The notes: generated by a model from the letters alone, not told the origin. A stretch of 64,000 nucleotides of DNA from Nelumbo lutea (GCA_022828595.1 JAKGHH010000001.1:142805017-142869016); one strand, 5' to 3'; positions 46,226-58,972 are shown, counted from the stretch's first letter. Program-made: numbers and translations.

Positions 46226-47060
46226 TTCCTTTTACCATTCAATCTAAAAGGTAAAAGGTAAGCTGTTAAGTGAGATGCTTAAATGGGCTTTTATTCTTTG
46301 ACATGCCCCTTCATGCTAAAGCCTATTGGGCTTTTTAAGTGTGGGTACCCATAGACATATTCATACTTGTATTGAAATTTAATTAATTATTAATGGGACA
46401 AACCGGGTTTTAAATACTCACTTGCTCAAACAAGTTCTATTACTAGTTTCAATGAGCCAGTCCAATCTAAAAGTTATCAGGTGAGATCCTTGAATAGGCC
46501 AGTTTTCACTATATACGACAATAAGGGCATGAAATGAAAATAATTTCATTCATGGTTTTTAAAAATAAATCGGTGATCAAATCGGTCAGGGGGTCTGGTT
46601 ACCGGTTCGAACAGTCTGATCATTCGATCCGAACGACTGGCCCATTTTGACAAAAAAATAAAAGAAATTAAAAAATTGAAAAACGGTCAAAACTGTTCGA
46701 ATGGTTAATTGGCCGATTCAATGGTTTGCTGATCAAAATCAACGGTTTTGGAGAAAAAGCGGTTTTGGAGGAAAACAGAACCAATTAGGTGACCGGTTCC
46801 TAGTTTTTCCAATCCAACCGTCCGGTCCATTTTGGTCATAAATATATAAAACATGACAAACTCAATTATCTTCCAATTAACTTGGCATCTTTCTATAATC
46901 AGGTGCTCAATCTTCAACACCCTGGGGAAATCGATTAAGTTCAAAAGTGCTTGAAAATTTTCTATGGTGACTAGTTTTGTCAACGCGTTAGTTGCATTGT
47001 CTTTGGCATGCATTTTCTCCATGGTTTTTTTTTTTTTGTTTTGGCAAAAAGAAGAAGAAT

Positions 47061-47246
47061 TTCAAATCAGCCCCCACAAGATACTTTCCCACAACAATCC
47101 CATAGCACATTCCTGCTATGTATTGAAAATATTTCCTGATGACTAATATTAGAAAATGATAAGGCATCATCGAAAGATATTTCCAATACATGGCAGAGAT
47201 ATGCTGTCAGACGTTGTGGAAAACTATCTTGTGGGGACTGATTTCA
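47061..47246. mobile_element. foldback MITE, copy 2 (about 186 bp)
   Basis: The halves are near reverse complements: CAAATCAGCCCCCACAAGAT on the left, ATCTTGTGGGGACTGATTT on the right, with CTATGTATTGAAAATATTTC mirrored by GAAAGATATTTCCAATACAT. Ends next to an A run (47247-47262). Same family as 28805-28943. Confidence 0.75.
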
Positions 47247-49402
47247 AAAAAAAAAAAAAAAATGAAACCACTAAAAACATTACGGATATATCTGGAGCCC
47301 CCTTATATAATGATTAATCGATCTAGAGTTAATTTTAAAGCATTATCATCTAATAGAGTGAACACATACCCTGTTGTAGATTTTCTGGAAGCCACTTGTT
47401 ATAATCCACATCGTTCCAGCAATGGCAACTACCTACCCATATTTCCTAAATTCATGACATATGCATAACAACATAATTACCCATAATAATACATATATAA
47501 TGAATCCTTAATTTAAATATCAACTACCCTCAATTGATATATTATCAATTACTTCTCCCATCATTTCATGTTAGTATATGATTGCCAAAAATCAAAAGAA
47601 TTCTTAGATCATCTTCAATTTACACCAATAGCATTTTACTTGAGCTAAATGCCCTATAGGAAAGATGGGTTTTATCACTCTTTTGTTTATCCTATATAAT
47701 TTCTATTTGCAGAACATAGATTACAAGTTGACCTTTCAGAAAAAAGATCAAAAAATGATTTTCTTCTATATATAAATAAATTCTAATTTAAATGATATAC
47801 AAAAAATTGCATAAAAAATATTAGTGGACTAGAAAACTTGCATAAAATAGAAAGTGCAATTAAAAACCAAGAAACCTCTATGAAAAACCTAAAACTGCAA
47901 TAAACATGACATGCACTTAATATAAACTAAAACCAGTAAAAAATGGGAAATAAAAAATACACTAAAACAAAATAATTGGAAAAGGGTAATTTGGTAATAT
48001 AGGAAAATTTTAAACAATCACATAAAAATCCTTTTCAAAGTCAACTGACGAAATACTAATAGAGGATGGTCTTTGTTGGAATCTGAAAGTTCAGTGGGTA
48101 ATTGTCACTACTCCCAAAGTAAAGGGTAATAATCTATAAATAGTTATATACCATGGAACCAATTTTTTCTCTATGTATGTATGTATGCCATCAAAACTTC
48201 TTTTTCTTTTACTTGGACAATTAATGCCTTTACTCTTCAAAAATATATAAGTGCAAAATACTAGTCACAAAAAAGATATTTAATTGGAAAACAAATTGTT
48301 TTCCCTAATTTTCCTGCTTGGTAGTTCAACTGAAAAATGAATTAATCATGAAGATTAATTAAGTCCTGTTTAGAATACGATTGGCATAACATATTGGAAT
48401 TAATGACACTTTTCCACAACAATTACTCACCTTTTGAAAATCTTTGCTTCTAATAGGATTTTCCATGCCACTAAAGTCCAGAAAATGATATTTTCATGGA
48501 AATTGTTTTCCACCATTCTGCGATATATATATCATTATAATCAAAAGAGCCTTGATAAAAATCGATTTTCACTTGGTTTTTTTTAGAGGAGTTGGATGCT
48601 TACTTGCAACTCATCACGTACAAATACAATATCAGTGTGGGTTTCAACCGTGTGCCAACCAAAAGGTTGTGCACTTGTGCTCTCCACCTGAAATAAATAA
48701 AATTAATGGTGGGTTCCACACGGGAGGCAACTTCAGCCACAAGCTCTCCACCTGAAACAAATCCCATCACCAATCATGAATCACCATCTTATATAATCAT
48801 ATGTTTCTGACTTACTTTTATACATCACAATTATTGCATCAAAGATTTTGCTTCCCCACCAGCGTTGATTTTACGTGTGGGGACATGGCGTTAGGAGAAA
48901 CAACATTTCAACTGTAGCTTATGTTTGTTCCCTTTTTTTTATATATGATAACTTAATAGAAGAAATGATTTTGCTTGGTCAGCAACATTGCTCTACTTTT
49001 TGTAAAGAAAGAGACGCAGAGAGCCACAAACCCTCCTCAAACAGCAAATTGAAACAGGAGACAATTTCGTGTGGGCGCCTCTTGATGCAATTAAAGGAGT
49101 GGAGAATGGAGATGGAGCAGCTTGAGCTAGCTGCATATGGGCTGGCAGCTGGAGCCTGGAGAGAAGCGGCCAAAGGAGACAGAATTGCTCGAGTTGAGTA
49201 TACCTTCATCAACACTAAAACGCGTCACACTTCACTTTCTTCATTATTTTTAGTAATATCATCCATCACCTGTTGTTCCAGACAACATTGGCCGAGTCTT
49301 ACTCATAGTCTTATTACTTGAGAAAGTGGACCAATTAATTAACCCTCCTCCACCAGCCTTTGTCCTTCTGGTTTAATTCAACCAGTACTGATCAACACCA
49401 GC

Positions 49403-49410
49403 TATATAAA
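49403..49410 (+). promoter_or_regulatory. TATA box of the XTH gene
   Basis: TATATAAA followed by GGGCGGCC, about 120 bp before the start codon at 49527. This gives a leader of roughly 90 nt. Confidence 0.65.
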
Positions 49411-49526
49411 GGGCGGCCATCAACCAGTTTCTCTTCACTCACAGATAAACCAATTCCACTCTCTCCTGTAGTCCTGTTAATCCATCAAATCTCTTCAGTC
49501 GACAATACCTTACAATTCCTTCAAAT

Positions 49527-50434
49527 ATGGTTTGTAATAGACCTTGCAATTGGATCAATTTTCTGTCTTGCCTACTTGTTTTTATCATCAGCTACTCTTT
49601 GATAGCCATTCCTTCTTTGGCTAATAATTTCTTCCAAGATTTTGATGTCACATGGGGCGGCGGTCGAGCAAAGATACTGAACAATGGACAACTTCTCACT
49701 CTCTCCCTAGACAAAGCCTCTGGTTCTGGTTTTCAGTCCAAGAATGAGTATCTGTTCGGGAAGATTGATATGCAGCTCAAGCTCGTCCCTGGAAACTCTG
49801 CTGGCACCATTACTGCCTACTACTTGTCATCTCAGGGACCAACCCATGATGAGATCGACTTCGAATTCCTTGGCAATCTCAGTGGTGACCCCTACATCCT
49901 CCATACTAACGTCTTCAGCCAAGGCAAAGGTAACAGAGAGCAGCAGTTCTACCTTTGGTTCGACCCAACTGCTGATTTTTCATACTTACTCTATCTTGTG
50001 GAATCCCCAAAACATTGTCTTCTCTGTTGATGGAACGCCAATCAGAGAGTTCAAAAACTCAGAATCCATTGGTGTTCCATTCCCCAAGAGCCAACCCATG
50101 AGGATTTACTCCAGCCTCTGGAACGCAGATGACTGGGCCACAAGGGGTGGCCTTGTGAAGACCGACTGGACACAAGCACCTTTCACGGCCTCCTACAGAA
50201 AACTTCAAGGCTGATGCCTGTATTTGGTCCTCCAGTACCTCTTCTTGTGACTCAAAATCTCCCTCTTCTACCTCCAACACCAACGCCTGGTGGCTCTCAG
50301 AAGAGCTGGACTCCAAGGGCCAAGAGAGAATGAGATGGGTCCAGAAGAACTATATGATCTACAATTACTGCACAGATATAAAGCGCTTCCCTCAAGGCCT
50401 TCCTCCAGAATGCTCCGATACCAATATGTCTTAG
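49527..50434 (+). CDS. XTH: xyloglucan endotransglucosylase/hydrolase (GH16), intronless, with two +1 frameshifts
   Basis: Cuts and rejoins xyloglucan in the cell wall. Residues 1-32 look like a signal peptide (hydrophobic run [20 protein letters not shown]). The catalytic motif [10 protein letters not shown] is intact at residues 107-116 (nucleophile E109, acid/base E113), followed by the usual N-glycosylation site NLSG. Frame one is lost at the T run 49976-49980 (one T too many), frame two at the A run 50199-50202 (one A too many). The last part ([12 protein letters not shown] to [19 protein letters not shown]) has the four Cys of the XET_C domain. Removing one base at each place gives about 301 residues, the family length. 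XTH genes usually have two or three introns; none is visible. It could be a retrocopy or a real gene with sequence errors. Confidence 0.88.
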
Positions 50435-51196
50435 AGCTTATTTTTGTGAGAATCAATCCCTTCATTTCTATATATGATTCATCTAAGTGCTCTTGTCCAT
50501 GTCAGCATCCCTTCATTTTTATGAGGATCAATCTTGTGAGCATTGAAGCCGATCGTCTCTCTCCCTTACCCCCTATAGATTTTCTTTTTTTCTTATTTTT
50601 TATTTTTCCTAATTATGTACCAACTTTCCTAGCTAGGAGTGTAAAGAAAAGTTGTACTGAGAACTCCTCCTATCTATTCAGTTTCCTATATATGAATAAA
50701 AAAGTTGTATGTCTTTTGGTGCTAAAATCCCTATACACTCCTCTCTCATGTTAAATACATAATTGAATCCCAAGTTTCTCTCTTGAGCATGGACTAGTTT
50801 GGTTCGGTTCCAAGGCAGAACCTTCAAGAACCTACCCTGTGGGGGTTGGTTTTAGATTTTTAGAACTAGAACCTATCCTGTCAAGATTAGTTGTTCCAAG
50901 GTCGGTTCTTGCCTTCGTGATTCTAGGGTCTACCCATGAAACCTGTTTCTTAAAGAAAACAAAAAGAATTCCATAACATTAACAATCAAATTAAATAGCT
51001 ATGTATGTTGTTGAGTTTAGCTTAATACTTTTTTAACTTTAAGACTTATAATTGTGACTAATTACATAGTCATAACCACATATTGTATGATTGATAATGT
51101 TTACTATCAATATATTATTGATTAGAAGTCACAATAATAACATGTTTAAACTTGATTTTCATTAACAATAGCAACACTAATAACAATACAGTTCAA
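50435..51196. other. 3' flank of the XTH gene
   Basis: Probable 3' UTR to about 50760, with the phrase CAT(C)CCTTCATTT(T/C)TAT-GA repeated near 50457 and 50506. A possible polyadenylation signal AATAAA is near 50695. No poly(A) tract marks a retrocopy end. Confidence 0.45.
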
Positions 51197-51700
51197 AACC
51201 ACAAGAAAATTAACCTTTAGCAACAGTCAAAAATTGTTCCGAATATAGAAAAAACTGTTAACGTAATGTTTTAGTTACAACTGAACAAGTTGTGGCTAGC
51301 GAAGCCGTTGTTAAAAGTTTTTAACAATCAATTTTTGCAAAATATACTATTCACAACAGTTGGACCAACTGTTGCGGCAATAGTGTTTTACCACGACCAA
51401 ATGGAATTGTTGCCGAATATTTTGTTTTAGCAACAATTAATAAAAATCGTTGTCCATATAAATTTTTAGCAACAACTGCTTAAATTTGTCTCTAATTAAC
51501 ATGTTAGGCAACAACCCTTTTATTGAATAGGCAACAATCAAGTAATTGTTGCCCCAAAGGTTCATACAACAATCACATAAATTTGGTAACAACTGAACAA
51601 TTGTTTTTTATGTTTATTTATGGCATCAGTTTTTTCCAAACTATTGTTAAAGTAGCAATAATAAAGCAATTGTTAACTTAACTATTGCTAATTATCATTT
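51197..51700 (+). mobile_element. CACTA-like element terminus with subterminal repeats
   Basis: 51197-51209 matches the CACTACAAGAAAA terminus at 11 of 13 positions and is followed by TTAACCTTTAGCAACA, typical CACTA start sequence. For about 450 bp, short repeats of the GCAACAA / TTGTTGC type occur in both orientations. No right terminus was found, and no transposase, so this is a partial element. Confidence 0.55.
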
Positions 51701-52100
51701 TAATTGATGATATTTAATTTAATAAATTGTTACAAATATTATAATAATTATTATCAACCATCTAAATATTATTGTCAACCATCTAAATAAAATAAACATG
51801 TAAAATTCCAATATGTGAGCCTATTAATATTGTAAAAGATAAAAATTGCATTCCAACTATTATTCATATGCAACTATGTTAAAAATATATTACAATTTCC
51901 AAATTCATATCATATAAATAATACAATTACCAAAAACTTTGATCTAATGCATAATACAATTAACACAATTTGATCCAATGCCTCCATCCACATATTTGGA
52001 GTTGTACCTTCTGCTACATAACGGCAAAAGCTAATTCATTGGAAATGATAAATAGCTCATGAAAGGTTGATTCCGCATCCTGAACAGCTCTAACTGTGCT

Positions 52101-52260
52101 CTATATTTGGCAAGTGTTTGCAAACTTATCATTGGCATATGTGCAATGGTCACAAGACCAGTGACCTGAATCATCTAGTTGATTGGGAACTCGGGAGGCC
52201 GTTCCTTTGCCTCTTCCGCCTCTAGATTTGTTTCCTCTCAAATTCTTAGAGCTCATTTTG
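52101..52260 (-). pseudogene. C-terminal RanBP2-type zinc-finger exon, Ariadne (ARI)-like, broken
   Basis: Minus-strand reading gives SSKNLRGNKSRGGRGKGTAS, then GHWSCDHCTYANDKFANTCQ. This has the W-x-C-x2-C-x10-C layout of the RanBP2 zinc finger that ends plant ARI RBR-type E3 ubiquitin ligases. The fourth Cys is missing because a stop follows CQI. A splice-acceptor-like TTTGTAG lies just upstream. No other ARI exon (RING, IBR) is visible nearby, so it is an isolated relic, possibly carried by the CACTA-like element whose end is 0.9 kb away. Confidence 0.55.
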
Positions 52261-52810
52261 CTACAAACACCATGGGAGTCCACATCAAAGAACATCAAAA
52301 CTATCACAAGAAATGCAGATAAGTCCAAGTCCTGAGAAGAGAGACAAACCCAAGCAACAAGTAAAAAAAAGGCAACTGAAGCCAATTGATAAAGTTCATG
52401 TGTCTGCACAAATAAGACCAGTCAAAATCATGATAAGATGTACGCACTTCAACATAACAGAATATAAGACTGGAATCATTTTCCAATAGCTCTGTCATTT
52501 AATAGAAACTGCACCTGCGACGATAGACTTATCATTAGCTTAAGGAACCAAGGTACATACGTACGAGACAATATTGACAAAATGGCCAAAAATGAATTCA
52601 ACAAAACCAACTTGATAGAGGGAAAGTTCAATATCAACTAATAGCCATTGTTCGACACAAAATAACACAATTCATAAAAAAAGGAAATATCAGTACATAT
52701 GCTGGGGAGTTGGAATTGGGGATTTGCTTCAAATGTAACATTGATGTACCCATGGAAAGCTATTAAGGAAATCCTACCTCTTTCCCTAAAGAACATCAGG
52801 TAATGACCCC

Positions 52811-53310
52811 CTTTTTTTTATAAATGGTAAATGGTATTTGAATTTATATAAAATAAAGGAGGAAGAGGTTTCCTCAAAACTGTACAAGGAACTATATTCT
52901 ATAGAGAGATAAATACAAAGGGATAAGACAATCAACTAGCATAGCTTAGGTTGAATACAATTTGCACCCAATTGTCTGTAGCTTGAATGTAGGATGTGCT
53001 CCTCAATTCCTTTTAGAATAAAAGGCCATTGAATAAGGAGTCTCTCATCATTGCTATGATTTTGTCTCTTAGATTTTATTTCCCTATCAAATATTCTACC
53101 ATTACCTCTCCATCCAAATAGACCAACAAAAAGGATACAATTTCCAGAGGATGTTACCCTTCCTGCTTAGCTCCAAGGTAGACCAAATTGAGATTAGCTT
53201 TGCTAAATCCCTAGGGATCACTCAAACTCTACAAAATAGCTAAAAAAAAGTGCATCCAAATACTGGTAACATGAGGGCAATGCAAGAAGAAGGATAAGAA
53301 ACTTTACATC
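52811..53310 (-). mobile_element. LINE 3' fragment (zf-RVT tail) with short poly(A)
   Basis: Minus-strand frames give HLFLHCPHVTSIW near 53290 and PRDLAKLISIWSTLELSRKG, then WKLYPFCWSIWMERNGRIFD near 53130. This is the conserved end of plant L1-type ORF2 (zf-RVT followed by W-IW-ERN-R-F). A poly(A) of 8 bases (plus-strand T run at 52811-52818) follows a few hundred bases downstream. The 5' part is missing and stops are present. Confidence 0.75.
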
Positions 53311-53399
53311 CTTAGATTCGATAATGAAAGAGTTATGTGTATAGACTATAAAAGTTTGATGACTCTTGGAGAAAAGTATAAAATGTTTTCAAACTCACC

Positions 53400-55089
53400 A
53401 CCTCTACCAAACCTTGCAATTTTGATTTTTTTTTTATCTAGCTGATTTTCCACCTTAGCCTTGTAAGCTTTGAATGTTTGTAAGGCATCTGATTTATTCT
53501 CAATTAGATAAAGATAACCAAATATAGAATAATCGTCAATGAATGTAATATAATATCTATGTTCATTTCAAGCAAGGACTTTAAAGAGACTACAAATGTC
53601 ATTGTGATAATCTAGAGGAGCTAGAAACACCTACCAATATTGGAAAAAGGGTTTTATAGTCATTTTTCCCTTAAAGCAATTGAAAAAATTACCAAGATCA
53701 TCAAAATTTACACCTAAAAGAATCCTATTTGACCAGTTTATTAAGATGGTCTTTGGATATGTGTCCTAACCTTTAATGCAAAAGCATGGATGAGGATTTC
53801 ATCTCTTTTCTTTTAAGTGACAAATTATCAACATGACAAGATTCAACATTCATAGGTAATAAAGATTTTTCATATGATTGATCAAGATTCAGTTTTATAA
53901 AGCCCATCTAAACAAGTTGCAGAACCAATTTTGTTCAAATCATAACTAATAGCAAGAGTTCCTCAAAGAAAAATAAAGTGAATACCTACAAGCATCTAAC
54001 TTTGAAACTAAAATTAAGTTTTTTCTAATAGATGGAACATAATAAGTGTCAATAAGATCTAATGTGACTCCAAATTTTCTAGTACTCCAACAACACTTTG
54101 CATTCCCCATATAGATGTAAATGCTCTCTAAATCAACTTTCCTTACGATCAAAAATCCCTGTAAGGCATTGGAAATGTGAACAATACACCTAGAATCAAC
54201 CCACCATGTATTTGAGAGTATATCCACAATATTTAATTCTAAACCACACTAAGACTAAAAAGTTACCTTGCTTGTTTTCCTTTTCCTTCAACTTCCAACA
54301 ATTAGATTTGCAATGTCCTAGTTTCTTGCAATAATTACAAGTATTCCTTCTGCCTTCCTCTACTCAGCCTTAGTGGAAATTTTCTCTTTGGGGGTTATAT
54401 TTCTATTTTTTTTCCATTCTTCTTAAACTATTTCCTCAGTCTCGAAGTTGCAACATATGTAGATTTACTTCTGCCCTTCTTCTATCTTACCTCTTCTAGG
54501 AAACATTGATTTTTTAGCTCATTCACACTCTATTTGTGAAAACTAGTGTTGTAATTAACCACAAAAGTTTTAAAAGTCTTGGGCAAAGATGATAACACAA
54601 CATAAACAAGGAAATCATCATCCAGGTTCAACTTCGAATGTTGAAGTTGATAAACAATCCTTGACACCTTATTGATAAACTCTCTAATACTCCTAGGTTG
54701 TTCAAATTTTGTAGCAAAGAGCTGGAAAGAAACCTCATAATCATAGCCTTTGTGGATCCTAGAAACTGACTTTTGATAATGTCAAGAATTTTCCTAGCAA
54801 TATCAAATATGGGAATGCTAAGTTTCAATGGCTGAAAAATTTGACTTTAAATGATGAGAAGAGCCATTTTATTGGCATGTTGTCAATTGTTATATCTATT
54901 GTGAGCTTGACTAGTCACATTTGTAGAGGTTGTAAAGGTTTGAGTTATGTGAGGCAAATTGTCATATCCATAGGCCCCTAAGACTGTGTCAACCCGACTT
55001 ATCCATCTCTTTTAATTGGTTGTAGTCAAAAGTTCAATAGAGAATGATTGAAACTGAGTAGAAAGGTTTTTAGTGTTTAGGGTTGCCAT
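53400..55089 (-). pseudogene. copia element remnant, minus strand (gag to integrase)
   Basis: The ATG at 55087-55089 starts a copia Gag (ATLNTKNLSTQFQSFSIELL, then RVDTVLGAYGYDNL). Stops follow. A CCHC knuckle lies near 54340-54300 (CNYCKKLGHCKSNCWKLKEK). Protease and GAG-pre-integrase pieces lie at 54227-53946 (TWWVDSRCIVHISNALQGF and TYYVPSIRKNLILVSKLD). An integrase piece is near 53575-53450 (YYITFIDDYSIFGYLYLIEN). RT and RNase H are absent; the LINE fragment lies where they would continue. Confidence 0.85.
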
Positions 55090-55455
55090 GAAAATATAAA
55101 TACCAATTTTAATTTATACATTCGAGAGCAAAATAAACAAATTACAAATCATCCATCTATGTAATCAATCATGATTATCAAGTGACAAAGTTTTATATGG
55201 TCTTACCCTCTCTCTCCTTTGGGTTTAAGAATGATTCCATAATAACCAAGTGAATTTAATCATACAACAAGACAAACTACGCATGTATATACTTGACTAT
55301 TAATCACTTAAATCTTTGGATTCAAATAATTAATAATAAATGCACACACGTGTAGTTCCCTTGATCACTTTAATTAAATCCAATAAACGATCTTAACTTT
55401 GGATAAGTCACTTATGGCTTCAATGGAATGAAAAACCAATAGCTAGGATTAAGAA

Positions 55456-55469
55456 GCACTGAATACCAA
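55456..55469 (-). other. possible primer-binding site of the minus-strand copia remnant
   Basis: Minus-strand TTGGTATTCAGTGC resembles TGGTATCAGAGC with small changes, about 370 bp before the Gag start. The 5' LTR would lie to its right, but I could not find its ends. Confidence 0.4.
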
Positions 55470-58075
55470 TTTGAGACCCAATTGCTTTAGGTTTTGGTTC
55501 TCAAATGCACCTTCCATGTAGCCAAGAACAAAAGTAAATGACCAATAATTCAATAAATGTCTTATATTGCACATTTTTAATTTTCAACCATTCATGGAAC
55601 ATGACATATAATTGATAAATAATGGTAATTTATAATGTCAAACAAAAATCAATCTAATCTTAAGGTTAAAATAAAAAGAATAAAGATATTTGACCCTAAA
55701 ATTATTCTTCATGCAATTAAAATGGAATAAAATAACCCTAATTATCAAATAGAATGCAAAAGAAAACTGAATTAGGCATTTTGTTACAAGAATAAGGGCC
55801 AAAAGGCAATTTAACTTGAATAAAATGGTTAAAAATATGTTTGAATGGGTTTTAATTGCCTAAAAATGGCTTGAACAGGTCTAAAATGAGTTGAATCAGC
55901 CCAAAAGTTGTTTTGATTTGTTCTAAACCAGTCTATCTCGCACAGGCTAGATTAAAATGATCAAACTACCTCTGAACCATTTAGTTCACACGGTACCGAT
56001 CCGGAACGGGTACCATGTTGGATATGGAATTGTGTTGGCCACAACCCACCATATATGGTATATGTCAATGTTTTAAAAGGCTAAAGGCGGGTCAAGGTGG
56101 TTGGGTCTCATAGGGGTGAGGCCTAAGCAATAAGGCATTTTGAGGTGTAAGCCTTGAGCAAAATATGATATAATCCATAAACAATAAAGACATGAAGAAC
56201 ATAAAATTAAGCTTTTATATGGTTTGTTTGATATATTAGACATGGTTTCATGGTTCAAATTTCGATGCACCCCAGTACGTTGAAAGGGGTATAGCGAGTA
56301 TTGAACCATGCATTATCTTTTCTTCTAGTTTTTTTTTTCTTTTTTTAATTTTACAACAAGGTTAGGTATTATGTTATTTAATTATTAAAAGGTGTTTTTT
56401 CTAAAATTCCTTAAAAAGGGGTAGCAATACCCAAAGATACAATATAGTACGCTTGATATGGGGCGTATTGTATCAATATTTTGAACCTTGCATGGGTTAG
56501 AATCTTACCAAAGTAGTTTTCTTCCCTAAAATCTAAAAAGAATAAAAGCATATAAATTGAACTCTAATATTCAAGGATATGAAACAATAATAGTATTTTA
56601 AGAGCAAGGCATTCTTATTTGGTTGAGGCATATGCTTTAAAATAAATAGATTACCAAGTATGGGGTAATTGGGCAAGTAGAATAGAATAAAGTATAAACA
56701 ATATTCTTTTACACACACAAGGCATTCTTTTTTTTGTATGTTTATTTATTTGTTCAATACGCCAATATATACAAAATAAGGCATTATTTTTTTGTCTTAA
56801 ATTTCTATTTTACCCTTATATAAGCCTTCATATTTAACATTAGCATGCCAATAATTGAGGCCCAAGCCTTAAAAATTTTGAGGCCAAAGGCCTGAAGGGC
56901 CAGGCCCTTTTTCTTAGCCTCGCCTCGAGGCTTAGGGCTTTGGGCTCGCCTTGAGGGCCTTTTAAAATAATGGTACAAGTTCACTGAAAACGGGTCAAAT
57001 TCGACCCGAATAGATCGTCTTCTTCGCCCTAGTTTCAGAATCAGGTTTAGTGCAACCCAAATCATTTGGCCAATTTTAGACCCTCCATTTTCGATCTATT
57101 AGAAGCCGACTGGTGGATGGAAGTGGTAAAAAATGGTTGGTGATCACTTGGAAATCCTCAACTGATATTTTACCAGAATCTGGCCAAGTCGCCGAAAAAC
57201 AAAAACTGTGTTTTTTAAACATTTCAGAACCATGTTCTAATACTGGTTTTGAAGAATATAACTGGAAATTGGCCCACCAAATGTTCTTAGCTAGTATTTA
57301 ATGAATTTAAATAAAAAACTAGGCACAAACCTTTCACTTGGTTGTGAACTTGCAAACTTCGCTTAGTTTGTCTCATCTTTCTTCAACGATTCTCCACTTG
57401 ACTCTAAACCACCGAGGTGATGGGAAACAAATTAATGGCTGAGAGACAACTGCACCGAGTGGTGACTGTCCTTATTTATAGATGTTTTTGTGGTAATCAA
57501 AAGGTCTATCCATCAAGGAATTTGATGCCACTAAATGTTACAAATATCTTCGATTATCTTATAGTCCAATAAGTGTGTTTTAATTTCCAACAACATGGCC
57601 ATCAATGTGATCAATCTAACATGCTCATGTAAGGTAAGCCCCCAAACCTTGGAACCAACCTAGGTGGGGTCATTTCCAAGAGTAGAATTAGACCCTACCT
57701 AGTAACACATTGGGTAAGGTGGGTTTGAGGCCAATTCAAGGTCATTCCATTTAGTTTTGGGTAGAATTGACTCATTTGCTCACCCTTACTCCTCCCACGT
57801 AATGCATTGTGTACTTGGTTTACCTTTCATCCTTGATATTCATTTAGTTTTGTGGTGTGTCAGTTTGTTTTTGCCATGTGTAGCATTTGGTTGTAGGTGG
57901 CTAGTGGGTTTTGGATTTGGTGTATCCTTAGGAATGGCAATTTCTTTTGGGTTTTGAGATTGTACTGGTGGGGGTATGGTATTAAGCTAAATCCGCCTCT
58001 GCCCCTACCCTGCTGCCTTCTCTTATTTTCTATTCATATTTTCTTTTAAATAAAACTTTTCCTCTAACCTTCAAA

Positions 58076-58079
<4 letters not shown>
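55470..58079. other. intergenic stretch, probably LTR and MITE debris
   Basis: No gene. 56071-56967 has inverted edges (see separate entry). The reading frames here carry no domain features. Confidence 0.4.
56071..56967. repeat. element with inverted edges, unclassified
   Basis: The left edge TTTTAAAAGGCTAAAGGCG and right edge GAGGGCCTTTTAAAA are inverted, and GC-rich GCCTCG/AAGGCC words cluster near the right edge. Flanking bases do not show a clear direct repeat. It may be a worn hAT-like element of about 0.9 kb. Confidence 0.4.

Positions 58080-58119
<40 letters not shown>
58080..58119. repeat. (AT)n microsatellite
   Basis: About 20 AT units followed by GTG and a T run. Confidence 0.9.
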
Positions 58120-58123
<4 letters not shown>

Positions 58124-58251
58124 TTTTTTTTTCTGTTTTAGATGAAAGCGGTCTTACAGAAAATTCATTCTCAGTCTTTAGATATCTCAGTAAAAAAAAA
58201 AAACTCATGACACTCCTAAGCGTCATCTGATAATGGCTAAGTGGTTGAATT

Positions 58252-58510
58252 TTTTTTTTTTTTTTTTTTTAAGAAGGCCCCATAGGGCAAATTCATTCAT
58301 CAACAAGCGGTTTACATCTCTTGTACAATGGAATTGAGGAGGAAATCAGGAGCTTGATACCAAGTTTTAACTCTTGTAAAAGTAATAGCAAAGTTAGCCA
58401 ATTTTTGTGCAACCATGCTAGCTCTTCTAGGAATGTGATAAACCGAATAGCTTGAGAAGCAACTTAACAGTTGTTCTTATTGTTTTGATAGCTCCACAAT
58501 GTCTGAAGCT
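58252..58510 (-). mobile_element. LINE 3' fragment (RNase H tail) with poly(A)
   Basis: The minus-strand frame YHIPRRASMVAQKLANFAIT, then TWYQAPDFLLNSIVQEM and a stop, matches the C-terminal end of the RNase H (RVT_3) domain of plant L1-type LINEs. A run of about 20 A on the minus strand (58252-58271) follows 45 bp after the stop. It is 5'-truncated, as usual for LINE copies. Confidence 0.7.
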
Positions 58511-58972
58511 GAATTCCGTCAAATGTTTATTTATTTTCCTAATTACTTTATCCAAGACAAAGCAATGAGTCATTCAGTTCAGATCCTATGCACAATGAAA
58601 CATTGTTCTTATTGTTTTCTTCTCCTTTTCACTCTTTTTTCAGTTTTTCTTCTCTCCAAAGTCCATTGAACAACACTGAATTGAGCTCTTCTCTCCATGA
58701 GTCGCTTCTAAATATAAATTCACCATATGCCAAATCCAATTAAAACTCCGTGTATCAGGGATTTCATCAACTTCTATTGGATTAATCTTACGAACTTTCC
58801 CCCTTAGATGCTTAGGTCTCATAGGATTCTTAGTTCATTGGAATTGAAGTTCATTCAACAAGGGAATCCAACGTTATGCTAATGTAAATCCTTAAATGGC
58901 TTAACAAATGTAAATCCTTAAACATTAATTATCTTTCTTAATTTAAGTAGTCTATGCTATAATTGAGTAGGG

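Larger units (their letters stand above)
44735..49402. other. long intergenic stretch with two MITEs
   Basis: AT-rich, no gene recognised. Contains MITE copy D, a 54-bp duplication (46121-46225) and a foldback MITE (47061-47246). 46570-46840 is rich in ACCGGTTC and CGGTTTTGG words and is probably a worn hAT-like element, but ends could not be fixed. The last few hundred bases would be the XTH promoter region. Confidence 0.5.

Noticed and set aside
46570..46840. hAT element with ACCGGTTC and CGGTTTTGG words
   Set aside because: Word composition is suggestive, but I could not find a terminal inverted repeat with a target duplication.
48875..49321. 148-codon open frame upstream of the XTH gene
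   Set aside because: No recognisable domain; composition looks like promoter-region DNA and it has no partner frame or family stretch. Treated as chance.
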